Source of the DNA: Methanothermococcus thermolithotrophicus DSM 2095
Lineage (GTDB): Archaea > AGJL01 > Methanococci > Methanococcales > Methanococcaceae
DNA length: 64,000 nucleotides
Assembly (NCBI RefSeq): GCF_946463545.1
Contig: NZ_OX296583.1
Coordinates: forward strand, 1,215,035-1,279,034
Direction of reading: 5' to 3'
The notes beneath the pieces are model-generated. The model did not search any database, was not told where the DNA came from, and saw only the letters and a program-made list of their open reading frames with translations. This document shows positions 47,041 to 58,588 of the stretch, piece after piece (positions within the stretch are counted from its first letter, which is position 1; the number at the start of each line of letters is the position of its first letter). Made by a program: the position numbers and the translations under genes.

Positions 47041-47349
47041 TTAGAGCTCTAAAACGTCTTCTAGCTTAATAGATAATATTTTTACTTTTGCAATTGATGA
47101 TATTTCGTGGATTTCTTTTTCTTCTTTTTCTAATATTTCTTTTGCAATATTTTTAGCTTCTTCTTCAACTTTTAATATTTTGTTTTTAACTTCAGCTTCA
47201 GCTTCAGCTTCAGCATTAGCTATTATCTTTTTACCTTCTTCTATGGCATTTAACTTTATTTCTTCTGCCTTTTTCTTTGCTGCGTCTATTTCATTTATAG
47301 CTTCAATTTCAGCATGCTTTATTTCCTTGATGGCTTCTACAGCACTCAC
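47041..47349 (-). CDS. atpH: A-type ATP synthase subunit H
   Basis: A 102-residue protein, almost entirely a Glu/Lys/Ala coiled coil ([20 protein letters not shown]). It pairs with subunit E to form the peripheral stalk. The start is a GTG behind a strong GGAGGTATTTCT site. It is the first gene of the operon. Confidence 0.92.
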   Translation of the reverse strand: MSAVEAIKEIKHAEIEAINEIDAAKKKAEEIKLNAIEEGKKIIANAEAEAEAEVKNKILKVEEEAKNIAKEILEKEEKEIHEISSIAKVKILSIKLEDVLEL

Positions 47350-47682
47350 AGAAATACCTCCTTAAAAATAGCTTAATCTATCATGTAGGATATTCCTATA
47401 TATAATTTTCTTTTTAAATTCATTTATAATGAATAATCATTATAAATTATTGAGTACATGCCAAATTAATGGATTTAAAAGAATATAACCTATTATAATG
47501 TCTTAATATTTAATAGTTTGAGTAATATCATCAAATATAAAATTTAGGTTAACAATAATTAGAATAATATAATTTAGATAAGTAATTGATATAATATAGT
47601 ATAACACAGTGATCAAACAAATTGATAACACAGTAAAAAAATACAGATCAGAATAAGAATCGAGAAAAGTGATAATTATAAA
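47350..47682. promoter_or_regulatory. Upstream region of ATP synthase operon
   Basis: A very AT-rich gap. An exact palindrome, 47422-47432 with 47437-47447 (11 bp, ATAA spacer), includes TATA-like ATTATAAATG on the operon strand, about 75-100 bases before the atpH start. The left part carries a direct repeat, ATAACACAGT (near 47601 and 47624). No gene is seen. Confidence 0.5.
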
Positions 47683-48201
47683 TTAGATGTATTTCTGATG
47701 TGAATATATTATAGAGGGTATTGTAGCTATTGCAGTACATGTTTCCAGGGAAACACCTTTTTCTGTTATATCTAGCTGATATTCTCCGAGCTTCATTATG
47801 TTCTTTGGTAGTCCATGCCTTCCAAGCCCTACAAAAATCCCACAAGGTTTTTTTAATAGCAATTCTGCTACCTCTACAGGTTTTATGGTCTTTTTTTCAT
47901 CAGGTTTTGATGTTGAAGCTATAGGTATTCCCAGCTGAGGTTGGTATTTATCTATTATTAAAAATCTGTTTTTTTCAATTAATTCCCTTAGATAGGTTCC
48001 TGAACCTCCTATAGTGGTTTCTATTGATACAATATCTTCTTTTTTACATGGAAAATCCATTATAGCTAAATTGCAGTCAAATGCGTAACAGATTGGTGCA
48101 GCTCTTGCAATGGCTCTCTTGTGAGCTTCGTGCCATCTAGTTTTATCGTATGAGTTGTATAAAATCAAAGTCATTCTTTTGAAATGTTTATCGCCCTTCA
48201 T
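47683..48201 (-). CDS. DUF531 family protein
   Basis: A 172-residue protein of the archaeal DUF531 family: MTLILYNSYDKTRWHEAHKR, ARAAPICYAFDCNLAIMDFP and CGIFVGLGRHGLPK. The fold resembles SPOUT-like RNA methyltransferases (a late Gly-rich loop), but the activity is unknown. The ATG follows GATGTGAAATC. It lies upstream of the ATP synthase operon on the same strand, separated by 333 bases. Confidence 0.85.
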   Translation of the reverse strand: MKGDKHFKRMTLILYNSYDKTRWHEAHKRAIARAAPICYAFDCNLAIMDFPCKKEDIVSIETTIGGSGTYLRELIEKNRFLIIDKYQPQLGIPIASTSKPDEKKTIKPVEVAELLLKKPCGIFVGLGRHGLPKNIMKLGEYQLDITEKGVSLETCTAIATIPSIIYSHQKYI

Positions 48202-48318
48202 GATTTCACATCGTTAGTTTTAAACCATAACAAAAAAGAGAAAAAACGGATATAAAAATATAATCAAAGTAATATAAAATTAAAATTTAAAAATGGTTAG
48301 TTAAAAAAAGTTATTTAA

Positions 48319-49125
48319 TTATTGCTGTTTTACAAATTTCTTTGCAATATCCATAACATTTTCAGATATTACATACTTTGTATTGTCCTTTAGAACTAAT
48401 GAAGTAACGTCAAGGGCCTTGTACAATTGTGCTTCATCCTTAAAGTATTGCTGTGCAGCTTCTGCAACTATTTTTATAGCTTTTGCCTGACCTTCGGCTT
48501 CAATTCTTAAACTCTGTGCTATACCCTCGGCTTTTAAAATTTTACTCTGTTTTTCACCTTCTGCTTCCAATATTGCAGCTCTTTTTAATCTTTCAGCCTT
48601 CATCTGCTGAGTCATAGCATCCTTAATATCCTTAGGTGGTTCTATCTCCCTAAGTTCAACTTTCTCAACCCTTACACCCCAGGCATCTGTGTCTTTATCC
48701 AATGTATCCAAAAGCTTAGAGTTTATATACTCCCTCCTATCCAATACCCCATCCAATTCCATACTACCAATTATTGCCCTTAACGTAGTCTGTGCAAGAT
48801 TAATAATAGCATATTCGTAATTTTGAACTTCCAACAATGCCCTATCTACATCTACGACCCTATAGTAAATTACTGCATCTATGGTAACCGCTGCATTATC
48901 CTTTGTAATCATCTCTTGTGGCGGTATATCGATTACTTTAGTCCTTACATCCACCTTTATAGGAACGTCAATAAGTGGTATAATAATATTAACCCCAGGT
49001 TTTAATATCCCTGCAACTTTACCTAGTCTAAATATTAAGCCCATTTCATACTGATTTACTATAACTACTGATTTTATTAAAATATACATGACAATTAGGC
49101 CTACTATTATCCAAAACCAGAACAT
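48319..49125 (-). CDS. Stomatin/SPFH-family membrane protein
   Basis: A 268-residue slipin. There is an N-terminal membrane helix (about 3-24) and an SPFH domain (about 25-200) with [36 protein letters not shown] and [19 protein letters not shown]-terminal coil follows ([20 protein letters not shown]). Stomatins form membrane rings and pair with NfeD proteins, and the nfeD gene lies 70 bases upstream. GAGGGGGTATT precedes the ATG. Confidence 0.94.
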   Translation of the reverse strand: MFWFWIIVGLIVMYILIKSVVIVNQYEMGLIFRLGKVAGILKPGVNIIIPLIDVPIKVDVRTKVIDIPPQEMITKDNAAVTIDAVIYYRVVDVDRALLEVQNYEYAIINLAQTTLRAIIGSMELDGVLDRREYINSKLLDTLDKDTDAWGVRVEKVELREIEPPKDIKDAMTQQMKAERLKRAAILEAEGEKQSKILKAEGIAQSLRIEAEGQAKAIKIVAEAAQQYFKDEAQLYKALDVTSLVLKDNTKYVISENVMDIAKKFVKQQ

Positions 49126-49195
49126 AATACCCCCTCTTTAGTGTTGTTGATTTATTATTAACTATATGGATAATATACTATATAGTTATTAGCTG

Positions 49196-49621
49196 TTACT
49201 CGGTATGGTTTGTATTTATCTTTTCGACAACCAATGATACCCCTTCAATACCTACGATTTTAACTTTATCGCCTTTTTTCAATGGTTCTTTTGCTTTAAT
49301 GTGCCATTTTTCATTGTCTATTGTGATAAGACCATAGTTTTGTTCATCTAAATCAGATCCCAATATGAGCTCTCTTCCAACAAATTTTTCAGCTCCAATC
49401 TTTATATCTTTGCCTACTCCATATACCGCCCTATACAGTGCATACACCGTAATAACCCCTGAGACTATCGCCATAGGAAGAGCCATTGATGGAAATATCA
49501 ATAAAAATACGCCGTATATTATTAATGCAATACCTGCTGCTGGAAAGTAGAGTCCAGGTGTAATTACTTCAAAAAGTATTGCAATTAGTCCCAAAAGTAT
49601 CATTAAATATCCCAGTTCCAT
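49196..49621 (-). CDS. NfeD-family protein (short form)
   Basis: A 141-residue protein with three to four N-terminal helices (LGYLMILLGLIAILFEVITPG) and a C-terminal OB-fold (about 80-136; LGSDLDEQNYGLITIDNEK, KGDKVKIVGIEGVSLVVE). It lacks the ClpP-like protease domain of long NfeD. It partners the stomatin encoded downstream. GAAGGTGGGTT precedes the ATG. Confidence 0.92.
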   Translation of the reverse strand: MELGYLMILLGLIAILFEVITPGLYFPAAGIALIIYGVFLLIFPSMALPMAIVSGVITVYALYRAVYGVGKDIKIGAEKFVGRELILGSDLDEQNYGLITIDNEKWHIKAKEPLKKGDKVKIVGIEGVSLVVEKINTNHTE

Positions 49622-49660
49622 AACCCACCTTCTTTTTTCAGCTGTACCTCTATTTTATAT

Positions 49661-50260
49661 TTATACATTCTTATCTATTATATTCTTATCCTTAAGAATT
49701 TTTACAATTTTCTCGTGAATGAAATTAATATCTCCGCTATCAACCTTAACAACAATGAAATCGTCTTTAGGTTTAAATATAAAATTCGAGTTTGCAAGTT
49801 CTAAATATTTTTCTCTGATTTTTTTTAAGAATTCTCTTTTTTCAAATACTTCTTTGCTTCTATGTTCCATCCTTTTCATGGCTATTTCTAAGTCAACGTC
49901 CAATAAAATTACCACATCAGGTCTTTTTGCATGCTTGTTTATCTCTAAAATGTAACTTTCTTCAATTCCTTGGGTAGATTGATAGACTAAAGAAGAGTAC
50001 ACGTATCTATCGCAAATAACATGACCTTCTTTTAATTTCTCTTCGATTTTTTTAACATGTTCAATTCTATCTGCAGCAAATAGTAATGCCAGAGTCTCTT
50101 TTTCACATTTTTTACCGCTTAAGATTTTTCTTATGAGTTCCCCAATTTCTCCGTTTGTAGGTTCGCAGGTGTATGTGCCATTTAGTCTTTTAGCCAATAA
50201 TTTCGCCTGTGTGGTCTTTCCACTGCCATCGATGCCTTCAAAAACGATAAATTTATTCAC
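49661..50260 (-). CDS. tmk: Thymidylate kinase
   Basis: A 199-residue dTMP kinase. It has FEGIDGSGKTTQAKLLA (P-loop, about 7-23), the DR-containing ICDRYVYSSLVYQ, and a lid region with basic residues (MKRMEHRSKEVFEKR). The start is GTG after TCGGTGAAAAA. It is separated by 13 bases from the HEAT-repeat gene, with which it is probably co-transcribed. Confidence 0.94.
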   Translation of the reverse strand: MNKFIVFEGIDGSGKTTQAKLLAKRLNGTYTCEPTNGEIGELIRKILSGKKCEKETLALLFAADRIEHVKKIEEKLKEGHVICDRYVYSSLVYQSTQGIEESYILEINKHAKRPDVVILLDVDLEIAMKRMEHRSKEVFEKREFLKKIREKYLELANSNFIFKPKDDFIVVKVDSGDINFIHEKIVKILKDKNIIDKNV

Positions 50261-50273
50261 TTTTTCACCGAAA

Positions 50274-53207
50274 TTATATTCTGTGCCTGATTTTGTTGAA
50301 ATACAACAATCTTATTCTTAATATTTCTTCTTTGATACTCCATGTAGTGTAATTTTCCATTTCTTCTAATATTGGCAGTATTCTTTCCAAGATTTTACTA
50401 TCTTTCTGGCCGTATTTTTTCAATGTTAAGAGTGCCTTTAAAACTACTGACTCGTCTCCGTCCTTCAAGAGTTTTATTATCTTTGGGATAGCGTATGTTA
50501 CTAATTCTGGATCTATTTTGGACAGTATGCCTAAAGCAGCGTTTTTAACCCTCCAATGTGGATCATCCAGTTTTCTTATCACGTAATTTAAGTATTCAAA
50601 ATGTCCCTCATCAATGAAATCTCCTAAGGATTTCAATGTTTCCACTCTAACTACCCAGTCGCTATCTTCTAACAATATTTCAATTTTTCTTATTTTTTCA
50701 GATACGGTTTTACTTACGTCAATGCGAGCGCTTGAGTTTAATCTATTGAGTATGTCTTCAATCATCTCTGAAATAAGTGGATTTTCTTCATTATTTGTTA
50801 AACACCAATTTACTATTTCATAATGGTATTTTTCAGTTTTGCTTTTATCTATTATATTCTGTAGTATCTTGTATGCATAGGCCCTTATAAACCAAAACTC
50901 ACTGTCTTTGAATTTAGAAATTATTATCATTACATTATCTATATTCTCTATATCACGAGTACTTAGTTCATATAACGCTTCGAAGGTTCCCTCAAAATCA
51001 TGTTTAAGTAGGCCTATAATCTTATCCTCTGAGCTAAATGCAAGCATTTTACATTTTTCTTTGTCTATTTCAGGGCACGGATAGTCTATTTTTTTAAGTA
51101 ATTCTAAAGCTTTTTCTCTTAATTGGAACATTGGGTCAAAGAGCGCAATCTTCATTAGATCTAATGTATATACATCGATTAAATTTACATTGAGTTTTGA
51201 AATATTTTCAATATGGGTTAATCCTTTTAATCTAATTTTCCAATTATATTCGTCCAAATATCCTCTTATAATAATGACTTTAAATGTCATACATTTGTTC
51301 GGTACTTTGCTTAGAGCTATATCTATTGGTCTACGTAGTTCTTCATTAAATGTTCCTATTTCATCTAAAATACATAATACATTACAGCTATCTGAATGAT
51401 CTGAATATTCGCTGGTCTTTTCTATTATTTTTCTCAATACATCAGTGTTTCCTTTATTTTTTCTTGCCAGATATTTTAATATTGCAGGAAGGGCTTCAGG
51501 ATATTTATTTGCATATTTATTAATATTTTCAATGGAAATTTCTTTTTTGTCCAGTTCTACGTTCAAATCGTATTTTAGTATTAGTTCTGAAACTTTGGAA
51601 ACTATCTTCTTTTCATCATTAAGTGCTTCATATGCTAATATTCCCACTATTTCATCTATTTCTTTTTTTGAATCTTCTGTATTTTTTAGTATTTGGATCA
51701 TTTTTCTAAGTACCATAATGAAATTTAATCTAACAAACATGTCTGAGTCATTTAAAACAATGTAGGGATTTATATGGTCTCCTAATTTCGATAATATATA
51801 TAATGGGTTTTCACTTGTTTCTAAAATCAACCTGAGTAGCCACAACCCCTGAGCTCTAATAAGTCCAAACGGATTTTCAAGGGATTTTTTAATTACATCA
51901 ATAGTCTCATTAGCATATTGGGGATTTTCAGCTATTGCATATCCCAAACTTACAATGTTGTTAATTTCTGAAATCCAAAGTTCTTCTTCATCATTATTCA
52001 TTAGTTTTTCAACTATATTTTCTATTCTTGCCTCCTCTAACTCTAAAAATTCATTATCCACCTTATTGTAAATATAGTTCCAAGGGTTTTGAAGTTCATT
52101 TAGGAATTTAACTTTCAATGAATCTGGGACATCGTCTTTCACGAATCTTTCAATTGTGGCTAAATATGTGGATAGGTGACCATCATTTAATAATTTAAGA
52201 CCTTTTTCTAAGTCATTTTTTAGTAAAAGTACTCCCAAAGAACTTACTAACGGACATTCATAATCTAAAAATGACGTGTCGTTGATCGTTTCACCAATCA
52301 TATAAAGAACTGCAAGTGAAGAGAATATTAAAAGCCAGTCTTCCTCTGAATGCAGCGTCTTTTTCACATAATTGCTTAAAATACTCTTTAAGAATGGGTG
52401 GTTTTCTGATAGACTACATAGTGTAAATAAAAGTCTGGCTTTTACGGGCCTATTGAGTTTTGGCATATATAACAATTTCAAAAGTTCTTCAATGGTTTTA
52501 TTATCGATTTTATGGCTATTCCTACTTATTAAAACAAAACCTGTGAGTTTTAAAATATCACTGGGGTGTGAAAGTAAGTCCCTAATGTGTTTTGGCGAAT
52601 ATTCTATCTCGTCAATTAAATTACAACTTACGTTTTTAATGATGTTGCATATTTCTTCCATTGTTTCGTGGTCATCGCATTCAATAATGGTTCTTGAGAA
52701 GAATCCTCCAATAATGTCGTCCATACGGACTTTTTCGGTACATAAGTCCATAATTTCAGGGATTACTGGGATTACTAAATCAGGTTTTAATGGCGATAGT
52801 TCCCAAACACTACACATTGCATGGATTCTTTTAAAGTAATTATTTGAGTATAATCTTTTGGATAGTATAATAGGATATTTTGAAATAACACTTTTTAAAT
52901 TAGGTTTATTTAGTATATTATTGGCAGCATCTTCTATGGCATCATTACCACAAGTAGTTAATTTAATTAGGCCAGGAAGGACATCAAATATTATGTCAGG
53001 GTAAATTTTGAGTATATTATTAATGGCCCAAAGTATTCTTATTATTACTATGGGTTTAGGGTAGTCTAACTCTAAAACCAAGTGCTTAGCAACATATAAT
53101 GCATCTTTATAGTCTTCATAGGATATATTTCCCAACGTGTTTATTGCACGAGATTTTAGGTACCAATTGTCTTGTTTAAGATCCATTATTAGTTTTTTGA
53201 TATCCAT
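50274..53207 (-). CDS. Large HEAT-repeat protein
   Basis: About 977 residues of helical repeats without a catalytic domain. HEAT-like units are clear at both ends (KQDNWYLKSRAINTLGNI near the N-terminus; DDPHWRVKNAALGILSKID and DGDESVVLKALLTLKKYG near the C-terminus). There is no signal peptide or membrane helix. The frame is open to 53234, but CAGGGTGGG at 53214-53222 selects the ATG at 53207 (MDIKKLIMDL). Probably a cytosolic scaffold for protein or nucleic-acid contacts. The partner is not evident; it is divergent from RPA. Confidence 0.85.
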   Translation of the reverse strand: MDIKKLIMDLKQDNWYLKSRAINTLGNISYEDYKDALYVAKHLVLELDYPKPIVIIRILWAINNILKIYPDIIFDVLPGLIKLTTCGNDAIEDAANNILNKPNLKSVISKYPIILSKRLYSNNYFKRIHAMCSVWELSPLKPDLVIPVIPEIMDLCTEKVRMDDIIGGFFSRTIIECDDHETMEEICNIIKNVSCNLIDEIEYSPKHIRDLLSHPSDILKLTGFVLISRNSHKIDNKTIEELLKLLYMPKLNRPVKARLLFTLCSLSENHPFLKSILSNYVKKTLHSEEDWLLIFSSLAVLYMIGETINDTSFLDYECPLVSSLGVLLLKNDLEKGLKLLNDGHLSTYLATIERFVKDDVPDSLKVKFLNELQNPWNYIYNKVDNEFLELEEARIENIVEKLMNNDEEELWISEINNIVSLGYAIAENPQYANETIDVIKKSLENPFGLIRAQGLWLLRLILETSENPLYILSKLGDHINPYIVLNDSDMFVRLNFIMVLRKMIQILKNTEDSKKEIDEIVGILAYEALNDEKKIVSKVSELILKYDLNVELDKKEISIENINKYANKYPEALPAILKYLARKNKGNTDVLRKIIEKTSEYSDHSDSCNVLCILDEIGTFNEELRRPIDIALSKVPNKCMTFKVIIIRGYLDEYNWKIRLKGLTHIENISKLNVNLIDVYTLDLMKIALFDPMFQLREKALELLKKIDYPCPEIDKEKCKMLAFSSEDKIIGLLKHDFEGTFEALYELSTRDIENIDNVMIIISKFKDSEFWFIRAYAYKILQNIIDKSKTEKYHYEIVNWCLTNNEENPLISEMIEDILNRLNSSARIDVSKTVSEKIRKIEILLEDSDWVVRVETLKSLGDFIDEGHFEYLNYVIRKLDDPHWRVKNAALGILSKIDPELVTYAIPKIIKLLKDGDESVVLKALLTLKKYGQKDSKILERILPILEEMENYTTWSIKEEILRIRLLYFNKIRHRI

Positions 53208-53422
53208 ATATTCCCACCCTGGAATAATTACCATACAATTATGCTATATATTATTAGGTATTTATTATTAAGTATTAAATATATTAAAACATTATGAATA
53301 CTGTCATGTATAATTATAAATAATGAAAAATATAATTTTATTTTATCTTAATAATAAATATTAATCTTAAGAAATATATTTTTTGATATTTATTAGTTAT
53401 GATCATATGTTGTGGTGAGATT

Positions 53423-55375
53423 ATGAATGTTGAAATATTAAAACAAAAAATACTATATAAAATATCTGAAGACGAACTTAAAAAAAGAATTGATGAAAAA
53501 ATTATGGATAATTCAGGGTTGTTAAATGAAGAGGGGGCACTGATATTAATTTCCCAAGAGCTCGGGATCGATGTTACATACGATGATGAAGACGATGAAG
53601 ATGAGTATGAATTTACAATCAAAGATATTGAAGAAGGTCAAAGGAACGTAGAAGTCACTGGAAAAATTATAAGAACTTCTGAAATAAGAAAATTCCGAAG
53701 AAAAGATGGTTCTGAAGGAAAAATGGCTTCAATAGTAATAGCAGACAATACTGGGTCTATTAGGTTAACGCTTTGGAATGATAAAATAGATCTAATTGCT
53801 GGACTAAAAAAAGGGGATGTTGTTAAAATAGAAAATGCTTTTTCAAGGACATGGAACAATAGACTTGAATTAAACAGTGGTTCTGATTTAAAGATAGAAA
53901 AACTTGAAACTTATGATGAGTCAAAATATCCTGTTTTAAAGGAAAGTTATAAAATTTTAGAACTTGTCCCTAATCTTTCAGCCACTATTAAGGGAGAAGT
54001 TGTAGCATCTTATGAAAAGAAAGAGTTTAATAAAAGAGATGGTTCTTTAGGGAAGTTAAAATCATTCATACTAAAGGATGATTCTGGAAGCATAAGGGTA
54101 ACACTTTGGGATGATTTAGCCGATTATGAAGTTAATACTGGAGATAAGGTTGAATTAGAAGGGTATGTAAAACAAGGTTTTAGAGGGCTGGAAATTTCTG
54201 CCAACAAAATCAATATTTTAGAAAAAGGAAGTCCAAAAGAAGCTTTAGAAGTGACTGATGTTGATATCTCAAATGTGCCTAACTATGAAGAAAAACTTGT
54301 AAATGTTAAAGGTAGGATAACAAACATCTCAGGAATTAGAAACGTGGAATTTAAAGATAGGAGTGCAGAACTTCAGGAAATTTATTTAACCGATAGTACT
54401 GGTAGATTGAAAGTATCATTCTGGGGAAACAATATAAAATTATTAGAAGATCTAAACGAAGGCGATACAGTTAAGATTACAAATTGTAAAGTTAGAACAT
54501 ATCTTGACAGAGAAGGGAATAAAAAAGCAGATTTAACTGTGACTTACCAATCTAAAATAATAAAAGATGAAAATATTGATGCACCAGAATACGAGAAGAA
54601 AATCTATAAAATAAAGGATATCATTGATGGAAATGTTAATGAAATAGATAAAAATAACATAACGACTATTGGAAGAGTTTATAGGGTATTTGATATAAGG
54701 GAATTTGAAAGAGAAGGGGGAACATCAATAGGAAAAGTCAGGGGCATAGTTATCGAAGATGAAACTGGAAGAATAAGAGTTTCGTTATGGGATAAGGATG
54801 CAGAATTGGATATAAAAGAAGGAGATATCGTAAAAATAGTTAATGGATATGTTAAAGAAAATGGGGAATATTTAGATTTGAATATAGGAAGAATGGGGAG
54901 AATAATAATCAACCCAAAAGATGTGGAACTTAAATCAGTTAGAAAATTCATAGCAGACCTTGAAGAGGGGGATGCCGTTGAAATTAGGGGAACTATAGTA
55001 GATTATAGAAAGCAAGAATTAATACTTTATTTATGTCCAAACTGTAGAAAAAGAACAGTTTTAATTGAGGGCGAATACCACTGTAACGAATGCGGTGAAG
55101 TTAAACCTGATGAAGTACTGGTTTCCACACTGGTTGTTGATGATGGTACCGGAAACATAAGCTGTAGGCTTTATGGAAACAATGTTGAAAAAATAACTGG
55201 TATGACAAAAGAAGACTTAAAGGATACAAATCTGGAGATTTTGGATAACCTAATCGGCGAAGAGTTTGTATTTTATGGAACATCCACTATAAGAAATGAT
55301 GAATTGGAGTTCTCAGTTAAAGGCGTAAGTAAGGTAGATTTGGATAGGGAAATAGAATTATTGAAGGACTTTTAA
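53423..55375 (+). CDS. Replication protein A (single-stranded DNA-binding), multi-OB
   Basis: About 650 residues, like the single-chain RPA of Methanocaldococcus. Four OB folds lie at roughly 74-160, 186-267, 292-382 and 414-497, with repeated signatures such as IVIADNTGSIRLTLW, FILKDDSGSIRVTLW and IVIEDETGRIRVSLW. A fifth OB contains a zinc finger (CPNC at about 538-541, CNEC at 554-557). It coats single-stranded DNA in replication and repair. GGTGAG before the ATG at 53423 sets the start over an upstream ATG. Confidence 0.95.
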   Translation: MNVEILKQKILYKISEDELKKRIDEKIMDNSGLLNEEGALILISQELGIDVTYDDEDDEDEYEFTIKDIEEGQRNVEVTGKIIRTSEIRKFRRKDGSEGKMASIVIADNTGSIRLTLWNDKIDLIAGLKKGDVVKIENAFSRTWNNRLELNSGSDLKIEKLETYDESKYPVLKESYKILELVPNLSATIKGEVVASYEKKEFNKRDGSLGKLKSFILKDDSGSIRVTLWDDLADYEVNTGDKVELEGYVKQGFRGLEISANKINILEKGSPKEALEVTDVDISNVPNYEEKLVNVKGRITNISGIRNVEFKDRSAELQEIYLTDSTGRLKVSFWGNNIKLLEDLNEGDTVKITNCKVRTYLDREGNKKADLTVTYQSKIIKDENIDAPEYEKKIYKIKDIIDGNVNEIDKNNITTIGRVYRVFDIREFEREGGTSIGKVRGIVIEDETGRIRVSLWDKDAELDIKEGDIVKIVNGYVKENGEYLDLNIGRMGRIIINPKDVELKSVRKFIADLEEGDAVEIRGTIVDYRKQELILYLCPNCRKRTVLIEGEYHCNECGEVKPDEVLVSTLVVDDGTGNISCRLYGNNVEKITGMTKEDLKDTNLEILDNLIGEEFVFYGTSTIRNDELEFSVKGVSKVDLDREIELLKDF

Positions 55376-56198
<823 letters not shown>

Positions 56199-56255
56199 AT
56201 TTTATATATTTTAACTTTTTTTAATTAATACAAATCTATAAAAAAGGGGATAAGA

Positions 56256-56852
56256 ATGTTTGACTCTATTTTTAATGCATTTTATAGTTCAATGGATGCC
56301 ATATTTATGCCCATTGTGCAGAACATGCATCCTGGAATTTCTATATTTATTATAGCGTTCCTCGTATCGTTTATAATAAACTTAGCCACAAAAGTTCTCG
56401 TTAATCAGAACAGAATGGCAGAACTAAAAAAAGAGTTACAGGAATTTCAAGTTAAGGCTAGAAAGGCATCAAAAGATCCAGAGCTCATGAAGGAGCTCCA
56501 GGAAGAGCAACAGAAAATGATGGCAATGCAAATGGAAATGATGAAAATGAGCTTCAAACCTATGATATATACATGGGCGCCTATTATAGCCATATTTGCT
56601 TATTTAAGACATGTTTATGATTTTGGAGGGGTTGTCCATCAATTAAATCCTGACTGGAATGGCGTTGTAGTTCAACTGCCGTACATTATTTCTAAAATGA
56701 TTTTTGTATCATTCTGGCACTGGATTGGAGGTATTTTCTACCATGGTGGATTTGGAATCGTTTCCAATACTGCATTAGGGTGGTTAGGTTGGTACATACT
56801 GTGTTCAATGGCGACATCCATGGTTTTAAGGAAAGTTATGGGCATAAAATAA
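56256..56852 (+). CDS. DUF106 / YidC-like (EMC3/TMCO1-related) membrane insertase
   Basis: A 198-residue membrane protein with three main helices and a cytosolic coiled coil between helices 1 and 2 (about 50-95: [39 protein letters not shown]). This is the layout of archaeal YidC-like proteins, which help insert membrane proteins. A conserved [20 protein letters not shown] helix follows. It sits directly after adkA. AGGGGATAAGA precedes the ATG. Confidence 0.92.
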   Translation: MFDSIFNAFYSSMDAIFMPIVQNMHPGISIFIIAFLVSFIINLATKVLVNQNRMAELKKELQEFQVKARKASKDPELMKELQEEQQKMMAMQMEMMKMSFKPMIYTWAPIIAIFAYLRHVYDFGGVVHQLNPDWNGVVVQLPYIISKMIFVSFWHWIGGIFYHGGFGIVSNTALGWLGWYILCSMATSMVLRKVMGIK

Positions 56853-57100
56853 GTTCCCAAAGTGACGGGTAAATCTAATTATCGTTTTATTTTTTTAATT
56901 AGTAAAAATATAAAATTTATAGAAATTTATATTGTATTTATTTTTCATACGATATTACTAGTTTAACACCTGTGCAGGAACGACTATAATTTTAATTAAG
57001 CATATTTCCCATAAATTCTATGAAAAATTAGATATTAATAATGTAATTTTATCTAGGTTTTTAGTATATCTTAACGCACACCACAAATTTAGGTGAATTT
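56853..57100. other. Gap with short recurring motif
   Basis: No gene. GGAACGACTATAA occurs near 56972, a motif also near 20706 and 21938. A promoter for the ATPase gene is likely near the right end. Confidence 0.4.
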
Positions 57101-58441
57101 ATGAAGACTAAAACCCAACTGATAGATGAGATCATAAGCAATATAAAAACAAAATATCTAGATAGGGAAAAATTAACAAAACTCAATAAAAATAAGCTTT
57201 TTTATGTAGCCAAACAGGCAGATGGAAATTTAAAAGTAGTTCTTCCTTTTGTTTTTGGAAGAAGTGATTTTTTAAATTTAAACAAAGAGGGACTTGAAGG
57301 AGCAGCAGCTCGTATAATAGAATATATTAAGGAGGTCATAAGAAAGGGAAAATTTCCCAATCTATCCGGAAATCTAGGTAGAAGATACGAAGCTCTATAC
57401 GAACCTATTACCATAATAAATTGTGATTTAAACATCGGAAGTGATCTTTGGAGGGCGGATGAGTGTAACTACATAAGTCAGGATAAAATACACCTATTAC
57501 TTAGACTGATATTCGATGAAGAAAATCCAAAAATAATGGGCCGTAAAATCGATGAGTTAGCGGAGGAATTAAATGAGTTTATTCAAAAAATTCCCTATAA
57601 CGACCTTGAAAAAGAAACTATTAATTTAATAAATCAGAAGGAATTGAGAAACAGTCTGGATGAATTGGGTTTGGTATCATTTATTGCCGATAACTCAAAA
57701 CCTGCAAGGAGTTATACGAGAATAAGACGGCATCATAGGATAGCAGGGCCTAAAAAAGGTATTAATGTGGAATTTAAAACTCCAATGGAATTGAACCCTA
57801 TTGAAGTGGAACTATTCGATGGAAATGTTATAACTGGGCTCGGAATTAAAAAAAGAGAAGTTTTTATAATAACTGGAAGAAACGCACAGGGGAAATCAAC
57901 ATTATTAGAAGCCATAGAATGTGGACAGGACGACCATTTAATTGGCGATGGAAGGGAGTATATTGTAACAACAAAAGACATCTCAAAGGCTTCAGCTGGG
58001 ACTATGCAAATGAATGGGCAGGATATAAGTTTGTTCTTCCAAAAACTACCAAAGGGTATAAATGGAAATCCAAAAAAAGTTCATGGAACAGGCTCTGGTT
58101 CTATGACTATGGCATATCAAATACAGAAGGCACTATCGACCAAGACAGATTTAATATTAATAGATGAAGATAATTCAGCGGTGAATTTACTTGTGAATGG
58201 TTTATTGTCAAGCTGGTTTGAAGGCGTTAAACCACTTTCAGAACTAATTATGAATGAGAGGGAAAAGTTAACTTCTACGTTTATCATAGTTACCAGTAGT
58301 TTGGACCTATTAACCGCATCTGGCGATAGGGCAGTTTATCTTGAAGACCATGAGGTAAAATATTTAGATTTAGATAGTTTTAGGCGTAATTTAAGTGAAT
58401 ATTATTTAAAACTAAGTGGTGAATTGCATCAGTATAAGTGA
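57101..58441 (+). CDS. ABC-class predicted ATPase (COG3044 family)
   Basis: A 446-residue protein. The second half is a P-loop ATPase: Walker A TGRNAQGKSTLLEA (about 258-271), GDGREYIVTT, GSGSMTMAYQIQKAL as signature-like loop, and Walker B LILIDEDNSAVNLL (about 347-360). Members of this family lack permease partners and have an N-terminal domain, as here (1-225), that may bind RNA. There are no membrane helices. TTAGGTGAATTT precedes the ATG. The function is unknown. Confidence 0.85.
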   Translation: MKTKTQLIDEIISNIKTKYLDREKLTKLNKNKLFYVAKQADGNLKVVLPFVFGRSDFLNLNKEGLEGAAARIIEYIKEVIRKGKFPNLSGNLGRRYEALYEPITIINCDLNIGSDLWRADECNYISQDKIHLLLRLIFDEENPKIMGRKIDELAEELNEFIQKIPYNDLEKETINLINQKELRNSLDELGLVSFIADNSKPARSYTRIRRHHRIAGPKKGINVEFKTPMELNPIEVELFDGNVITGLGIKKREVFIITGRNAQGKSTLLEAIECGQDDHLIGDGREYIVTTKDISKASAGTMQMNGQDISLFFQKLPKGINGNPKKVHGTGSGSMTMAYQIQKALSTKTDLILIDEDNSAVNLLVNGLLSSWFEGVKPLSELIMNEREKLTSTFIIVTSSLDLLTASGDRAVYLEDHEVKYLDLDSFRRNLSEYYLKLSGELHQYK

Positions 58442-58588
58442 TTAATCATAAATTATAAATATTTGTTTTTTAACATATTATGTGTAGTAAAAATACTACA
58501 TATAAATGAATTATAAAACAAAGAATTAAATATATGGAAATCCAAAGAAATAGAATATACCGTCAATAAAAGAAGTATGGTGAAATAT

